Positions 14,442-17,866 of a DNA stretch of 17,866 nucleotides are shown here, in pieces (position 1 is the stretch's first letter; the number at the start of each line of letters is the position of its first letter). Position numbers and translations under genes: made by a program. The notes under the pieces are model-generated. The model saw only the letters and a program-made list of their open reading frames with translations. It made no database searches and had not been told where the DNA came from. Origin of the DNA: Oscillibacter sp. (GTDB lineage: Bacteria; Bacillota; Clostridia; Oscillospirales; Oscillospiraceae); NCBI GenBank assembly GCA_009773995.1, contig VSMY01000051.1, positions 1-17,866 of the forward strand, read 5' to 3'.

Positions 14442-15590
14442 TTAAAAGGGCAATTCCCCGTCATAGCTGTCATCATCAAATTCGGGAAGTATCTGCTGGG
14501 TTCGATGTTCTTCCGTAATCTGGCTGAAAATATTCAAACTGTCAACGCTCATGCGCTGATCTGCATACTGTTCGCACAGGTAGAACTTAACCGGGTTTTT
14601 AGTGGAGTATAGAAACACAAATTCTTTTTTTCCAAGGCTGTACGCCTCGACCTCAATCGTGTTCTCTGTTACCTCCCAAACCTCACCGATGCGGCGGTAA
14701 AGCTGTTCCGCGCTGTCTTTGCCGGAGAGCTTGTAGCGGGTGACAAACTCGCGGGGATGCTCAATCGTTGTAATAAAAATGAAGGAGCATTGCAGGGTCT
14801 TGTCGCGGTAGCGGCTATGGACGGGTGCGCTGTAATGGGGGTCCAGGGTTTTCAGGAGCGCGTCATAGGTGAAGGTATCGGCCCGCAAATCGTCCAGGAT
14901 GACGGCGGGCTGTCCGCAGTAATGGGACAGTGGGTCCGCGCCCGTGGCGGTCAGATACACGGCAAGGCCCAGCTTCTCCGCAAAGAGGCGGCAGGCCGTG
15001 GTCTTGCCCACGCCCGATTTCCCATAGGCCCAGATAATGGTGCAGTTCCTCTGCCCGTTGGCCGCCTTGGTCCGGGCATGGTCAGCGTATTCCCAGGCGC
15101 GGCTTATTCTCTGCCCGTGCTTGGCGTAGATAAGCGGGTCAATGTAGGCTTCGTAGTTATAGGGGGTAATGGTCCCATCCGCGCACTGTTCTATGATTTT
15201 GTTCAGGGATGCCTTTTGGGTTTCCGTAGCAAAGAAAGCGGCAACGTCAAAGTTCGAGTGAAGGTTTTCCAATGGGTAATGGTGCTTGTTCGGTTCATTC
15301 TGGTGCAGATAGTATTGCAGGGTCCGCAGTTTGTTGCTCTTGATTTTCTGGACCATGCTCGGGCGGGTGTTGAACCACTTTGCCACGTGCTCATACTGCA
15401 CATTGGCGTTTCCGAAATTCATGTAGATGTGGTAATGGGGCTTCTTGAGGTTTCCATCTTCATCCACATCCAGGTCATGCAAGATATAGGCATACTGCTT
15501 AACGGATTTCTTGCTCTGCAAAATCTCTTCGATTTTTGCGTCTGTCCAGCCGTCCTCTGGATAGATTTCTACGTCTAAATGTTTGGCCAT
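14442..15590 (-). CDS. rep: Rep/relaxase with HUH nuclease and P-loop helicase domains
   Basis: The 382-residue protein combines an N-terminal rolling-circle (Rep_2-like) HUH domain (about 1-120) with a superfamily-3-like helicase domain (about 180-310). The HUH motif is PHYHIYMNF (His52, His54), and the candidate nucleophile is Tyr93 or Tyr94 in LQYYLHQ. The helicase has Walker A YGKSGVGKTT (Lys196), Walker B AVILDDLRAD (Asp233, Asp234) and motif C FIFITTIEHP. It should nick the origin, stay bound to the 5' end and unwind, for replication of the excised circle and/or for transfer. The same architecture occurs in plasmid pCRESS and CRESS-DNA virus Reps. The ATG at 15590 follows AAAGGAG. Iterons and hairpins lie directly upstream. 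Confidence 0.92.
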   Translation of the reverse strand: MAKHLDVEIYPEDGWTDAKIEEILQSKKSVKQYAYILHDLDVDEDGNLKKPHYHIYMNFGNANVQYEHVAKWFNTRPSMVQKIKSNKLRTLQYYLHQNEPNKHHYPLENLHSNFDVAAFFATETQKASLNKIIEQCADGTITPYNYEAYIDPLIYAKHGQRISRAWEYADHARTKAANGQRNCTIIWAYGKSGVGKTTACRLFAEKLGLAVYLTATGADPLSHYCGQPAVILDDLRADTFTYDALLKTLDPHYSAPVHSRYRDKTLQCSFIFITTIEHPREFVTRYKLSGKDSAEQLYRRIGEVWEVTENTIEVEAYSLGKKEFVFLYSTKNPVKFYLCEQYADQRMSVDSLNIFSQITEEHRTQQILPEFDDDSYDGELPF

Positions 15591-15613
15591 TTAAGCTCCT
15601 TTCTTCTGATTTT

Positions 15614-15725
15614 TTACACTTCTTACACCCTTTACACCGACCCCCTGGACGCCGCTCGGGGGTCGGTAGGGGTAGGGGCCCCATTGGGGGCGCAGGGTAA
15701 GAGGAACAGATTACACCTTTACACC
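15614..15725. repeat. TTACAC iterons upstream of rep
   Basis: TTACAC occurs at 15614, 15623 and 15632 (9-base steps) and again at 15711 and 15719 (8-base step); four of the five continue as TTACACC. The two groups flank a hairpin. Regular spacing near a rep gene fits Rep-binding iterons. Confidence 0.65.
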
Positions 15726-15792
15726 CTGCATCGCCGGGGCTTGTCCCCCTGGTCTGGCTGGGGAGGTTGAGCCTCCCCGCCAGGGGGGACAA
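15636..15792. other. Putative origin of replication/transfer with hairpins
   Basis: No gene is seen here. ACCGACCCCC (15636-15645) pairs with 15658-15667 around a 12-base loop. A small GGCCCC/GGGGGC structure follows near 15678-15692. A large hairpin pairs TTGTCCCCCTGG (15741-15752) with CCAGGGGGGACAA (15780-15792), with an inner GGGGAGG/CCTCCCC stem and a TTGAG loop. Rolling-circle and relaxase nick sites usually sit in or beside such loops. Location next to rep and among iterons supports an origin; the nick site is not identified. Confidence 0.55.
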
Positions 15793-15812
15793 TCGCCGCC
15801 GATGCTCATTGG

Positions 15813-15872
15813 TCAGGTGCGCTTGGCCTCGGCCTTGTGTACGTTCTCCGCCTTGGCAGTCAGCTGGTATTG
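15813..15872 (-). pseudogene. Possible 3' remnant of a truncated gene
   Basis: On the minus strand the last 19 codons before a TGA at 15813 read QYQLTAKAENVHKAEAKRT, with G or C in most third positions like the neighbouring genes. Upstream of 15872 the frame runs into the hairpin at 15873 and closes within 60 bases, without a start codon. It looks like the tail of a gene whose front was replaced, but is too short to identify. Confidence 0.4.
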
Positions 15873-15933
15873 AACGACCCTATCTGATCTGAACAGACTG
15901 TTGTCAGTTGTCAGATTAGGTAGGGTCGTTTTT
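15873..15933 (+). terminator. Long hairpin with T tract
   Basis: AACGACCCTA (15873-15882) pairs with TAGGGTCGTT (15921-15930), with CTGA/TCAG pairings inside, and T residues follow on the plus strand. No plus-strand gene lies upstream, so it may be a barrier or part of a recombined junction rather than a normal terminator. Confidence 0.55.
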
Positions 15934-15936
15934 CAT

Positions 15937-15972
15937 CCCAAAACCTTGACATGTCAAGGTTTTGGGGCTTTT
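15937..15972 (+). terminator. 30-base perfect palindrome, terminator-like
   Basis: CCCAAAACCTTGACA (15937-15951) is followed without a gap by its exact reverse complement (15952-15966), then GGCTTTTC. It begins six bases after the previous hairpin. The stretch 15973-16027 after it shows nothing recognisable. Confidence 0.55.
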
Positions 15973-16032
15973 CTATTTGCCTACAATCTGTCACTGGTTA
16001 AAAGCAAACAGCTCAAAATCCGAGTGCAAAAC

Positions 16033-17254
16033 GTGTAAATGAAGGGATTCGAACTCCTCACATGTCAGGCTGTTGGATTGCAAATTCAAATTCCACCTGC
16101 TCGGGTGTTTGATTTTTCAATGTTCGATGAGGACGTTGCTGATTATAGAATACTATGTAAGAATCAACTCCTTGTTTGAATTCCTTTTCGGATGAATAAT
16201 TCTTTCGATACAGTTCCTCTTTTTTGAAAGATGCAAAAAAGGATTCGGCAACCGCATTATCATGAGGTCTCCCCGAATTTGAGAATGACTGGATTATTCC
16301 ATGCTCATGAAGCAACTGCTGAAAACGATGAGAAGTGTACTGCGAACCACGGTCGCTGTGAAAAATAAGTCCCGAGCCTGGCTGGCGGGATTCACAGGCG
16401 ATTTTGAAAGTAGACGTGATGAGCTGTGTGCTGTTCTTTTTCGAAATCTTGTACGAAATTACTTTTCTTGAAAACAGGTCTATGATTACGCAAACATAGA
16501 AATGGTTCTGCTCAAGTTTAAAGTAGGTAACATCACTGACCCAAATTTGGTTGGGTCTATCCGCATGAAATTGTTGTCTAACTATGTCCTTTTTCTTCTC
16601 TTTGGTACTTTGTTTCAGATAGTCCTGCTTTGCCGTAGTTCGGACACTGGACAGGCCCATTTCCGACATGAGACTTGCAATATATTTTGTACTTACCTGG
16701 TGCCCTCTCTGAACTAATATGGTGCGGATCTTCTCAGCCCCAAATACTTGGCGGAATTCATCGAAAACATCTCGGACTATGACTCGATACTCAGCCCTCC
16801 GTTTCTCAAACCATGCGTTGTCACGTTTATTTCGGAGGATATGATTGTAAAAGGTGCCTCTTGAGACATCCAGCGCCTCACAAAGAGTGTGGACATCATA
16901 TTGCCCGTAGAGCAGTTCCAATTCTGTCAGCTTTTCTTTTAGTGGAGCATGGACTGTACAGTTGACAGTTTTTAAGATAGTAACAATATTTTCTAGTTTT
17001 TCAACCCGGCGTAACAATAGCCTATGTTCCTTCGGAGTGAAAAACAGTTCTTCGTCTATAGTAGAATATTGTTTTACCCAACGGTAGATTGTGCGTTCCG
17101 ATATTCCATATTCGGTGCTTAACTCCTGAACCGGAATCCCTTGCTTATACTTGGTTACAATGACGACTTTCTCTGAATCTGAATAATTCATGGACTACGC
17201 CCCTTTCTTATCGTGATGTACTGAGTTTATCACATGGAATGGGGTGTTATCATC
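16033..17254 (-). mobile_element. IS3-family insertion sequence
   Basis: It is defined by the transposase at 16058-17191. Its AT-rich base composition contrasts with the GC-rich rep and ftsK genes. The ends are uncertain. AAAAC at 16028-16032 and 17255-17259 could be a 5-bp target duplication, giving a 1.2-kb element of normal IS3 size. The best inward inverted match is weak (13 of 22 positions between 16046-16067 and 17251-17230). Confidence 0.6.
16058..17191 (-). CDS. IS3-family transposase, single-frame OrfAB
   Basis: The 377-residue protein joins an N-terminal helix-turn-helix (about 10-42, VQELSTEYGISERTIYRWVKQY), a leucine-zipper-like segment (about 55-75), an HTH_21-type region (about 130-180), and an rve integrase core. 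The DDE residues are Asp220 (WVSDVTYFKL), Asp280 (IFHSDRGSQYTS) and Glu316 (GRPHDNAVAESFF), with the D-35-E spacing of IS3. Most IS3 members make OrfAB by a programmed frameshift; here one uninterrupted frame encodes all of it. The ATG at 17191 follows AAGGGG. All catalytic residues are present, so it may be active. Confidence 0.93.
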   Translation of the reverse strand: MNYSDSEKVVIVTKYKQGIPVQELSTEYGISERTIYRWVKQYSTIDEELFFTPKEHRLLLRRVEKLENIVTILKTVNCTVHAPLKEKLTELELLYGQYDVHTLCEALDVSRGTFYNHILRNKRDNAWFEKRRAEYRVIVRDVFDEFRQVFGAEKIRTILVQRGHQVSTKYIASLMSEMGLSSVRTTAKQDYLKQSTKEKKKDIVRQQFHADRPNQIWVSDVTYFKLEQNHFYVCVIIDLFSRKVISYKISKKNSTQLITSTFKIACESRQPGSGLIFHSDRGSQYTSHRFQQLLHEHGIIQSFSNSGRPHDNAVAESFFASFKKEELYRKNYSSEKEFKQGVDSYIVFYNQQRPHRTLKNQTPEQVEFEFAIQQPDM

Positions 17255-17378
17255 AAAACAGAATCAACCTAAGCAAAAAAGTAGCTATACTCTTGCCTCC
17301 AGTTGATGGTTAGGATATAATTTTAATCAGAGTACTATGAAGTAGCTGTAAGACAAGGTTGATGGCGTGAGCAAATGA

Positions 17379-17483
17379 AAATTGCATCCAGAAATTGCGG
17401 AGATGTTTCGGGCATGGCTGTTTATAGAGTTTATGCTGGAACTGGTGCGGTGGTATCGAGTGTTTCAACATGACTTGAGGTAG
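17379..17483 (+). pseudogene. Possible degraded gene fragment
   Basis: In one plus-strand frame, 34 codons ending at TAG 17481 read as a plausible protein tail (KLHPEIAEMFRAWLFIEF and on to WYRVFQHDLR), but the frame is closed by a TGA at 17376 and has no start codon. It may be the 3' end of a gene damaged near the IS insertion. The rest of 17255-17517 shows no gene. Confidence 0.3.
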
Positions 17484-17517
17484 AATAAAAACTGCCATGG
17501 TTAATGGAGGGAAGGAA

Positions 17518-17866
17518 ATGGAGGATGTATTTGATTTTGAGGTTTTTCAAAAGAGCTTTGTCATTGATAATGTAGAATATACAACATTTAATCAGTGGGT
17601 TATTCAGACTAATTCGAGAAAACATGTAGGCGGAATCACTCTGAAGTCAAAACAACCAGATGAGAAACTCTTGCTGTTATCCTTTGATAAAAAGAATAGG
17701 ACAATGGCACCTATATCTATTACTATGCTTAGCGATATTCTTCTCGGAATCAAGAAGATACCTTTTCCCGATGCACTATGTAGATATAAAACGGCGTTTG
17801 AAACGCTGCCACCAATTGATTTTCAAATTGCGAATGATTTTTTTCTTGAGTTATCTGACAAAATTT
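17518..17866 (+). CDS. Unrecognised protein, N-terminal part, cut by the window edge
   Basis: The frame is open from an ATG at 17518 to the end of the window: 116 codons without a stop. GGAGG (17506-17510) lies 7 bases upstream. The visible part begins MEDVFDFEVFQKSFVIDNVEYT and is mixed alpha/beta, soluble and without signal peptide or membrane segment. I do not recognise a family. Codons are AT-rich, unlike the GC-rich rep and ftsK genes, and match the IS next to it, which suggests recent acquisition. As the first gene beyond the mobilization genes, it may be cargo of the element. It is not part of the IS. Confidence 0.75.
   Translation, partial: MEDVFDFEVFQKSFVIDNVEYTTFNQWVIQTNSRKHVGGITLKSKQPDEKLLLLSFDKKNRTMAPISITMLSDILLGIKKIPFPDALCRYKTAFETLPPIDFQIANDFFLELSDKI

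Larger units (their letters stand above)
11511..17866. mobile_element. Integrative and mobilizable element at tRNA-Pro, partial
   Basis: Immediately after the tRNA 3' end come an integrase, an excisionase-like protein, an FtsK/TcpA-like ATPase, a Rep/relaxase and an iteron/hairpin region, all genes reading toward the tRNA. Integrases that use a tRNA 3' end typically lie next to it in this orientation. Relaxases that pair a Rep_2-type HUH domain with an RNA-helicase-type domain, partnered by TcpA-like ATPases, are known from integrative and mobilizable elements of Firmicutes. No type IV secretion genes are present, so it would need a helper. No direct repeat of the tRNA 3' end was found before 17866, so the right end lies outside the window or was lost. 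Which side-arm bases after 11510 belong to the element is inferred. Confidence 0.75.

Noticed and set aside
15614..15725. Short repeats considered as a CRISPR array.
   Set aside because: The repeats are 6-7 bases at 8-9 base steps, with no spacers and no cas genes; they are iteron-like.
16019..16026. TCCGAGTG, the reverse complement of the tRNA-Pro acceptor end, considered as the right attachment site.
   Set aside because: It is only 8 bases long and inverted relative to the tRNA; attachment sites flanking an integrated element must be direct repeats.
16043..16060. T-loop-like motif (GTTCGAATC on the minus strand) suggesting a second tRNA remnant.
   Set aside because: The flanking T stem has a mismatch, no anticodon arm precedes it, and the sequence includes the transposase stop codon region.
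17310..17625. Two minus-strand open frames of 62 and 64 codons near the right edge.
   Set aside because: They lack ribosome binding sites, overlap each other, and one overlaps the better-supported plus-strand gene at 17518.

Overview
The window looks like a piece of a high-GC Bacillota (Clostridia) chromosome, most likely an Oscillospiraceae gut commensal. The evidence is GC-rich coding sequence, strong AGGAGG ribosome binding sites, GTG and TTG starts, a DUF1292 protein, a class A penicillin-binding protein with a long Pro-rich tail, and sigma-A type promoters with 17-bp spacers. This placement is inferred from style; no phylogenetic marker is complete here.

Bases 1-11434 are ordinary chromosome. 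They begin with the 3' end of a 5S rRNA gene and its terminator. Next, on the minus strand, come a small membrane-anchored unknown, a DUF554 membrane protein, a membrane-anchored parvulin-type prolyl isomerase, a long rod-shaped RNA that I read as 6S RNA, and a DUF1292 protein. A class A penicillin-binding protein runs the other way (4117-6843). A three-gene minus-strand operon follows (9846 to 6967): a hydroxypyruvate-isomerase-like TIM barrel, an inositol-dehydrogenase-like oxidoreductase, and a sugar-binding lipoprotein. A LacI-family regulator is divergent from it. The intergenic space holds two good promoters and repeated TATGTGC/GCACATA half-sites that probably form the regulon's operators. 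The operon has no permease or ATPase in view.

Bases 11435-17866 are a tRNA-Pro(GGG) gene followed by an integrated element. Its module order from the tRNA is tyrosine integrase, excisionase-like helix-turn-helix, FtsK/TcpA-like ATPase, and a Rep/relaxase that combines an HUH nuclease with a P-loop helicase domain. After the rep gene comes a non-coding segment with five TTACAC iterons and large hairpins, which I read as the origin of replication or transfer. This is the layout of an integrative and mobilizable element that would borrow another element's conjugation pore. Beyond the origin lie a probable truncated gene end, two strong palindromes, an AT-rich IS3-family insertion sequence, a possible gene remnant, and the start of an unrecognised AT-rich gene cut by the window edge. 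The far end of the element is not in the window.

The most unusual observations are the compact HUH-helicase element with its iteron/hairpin origin, an integrase promoter built into a 13-bp inverted repeat, the 6S-like RNA whose 3' strand is shared with its terminator, and the half-sites around the sugar operon. I saw no CRISPR array and no recognisable toxin, phage or defence gene.
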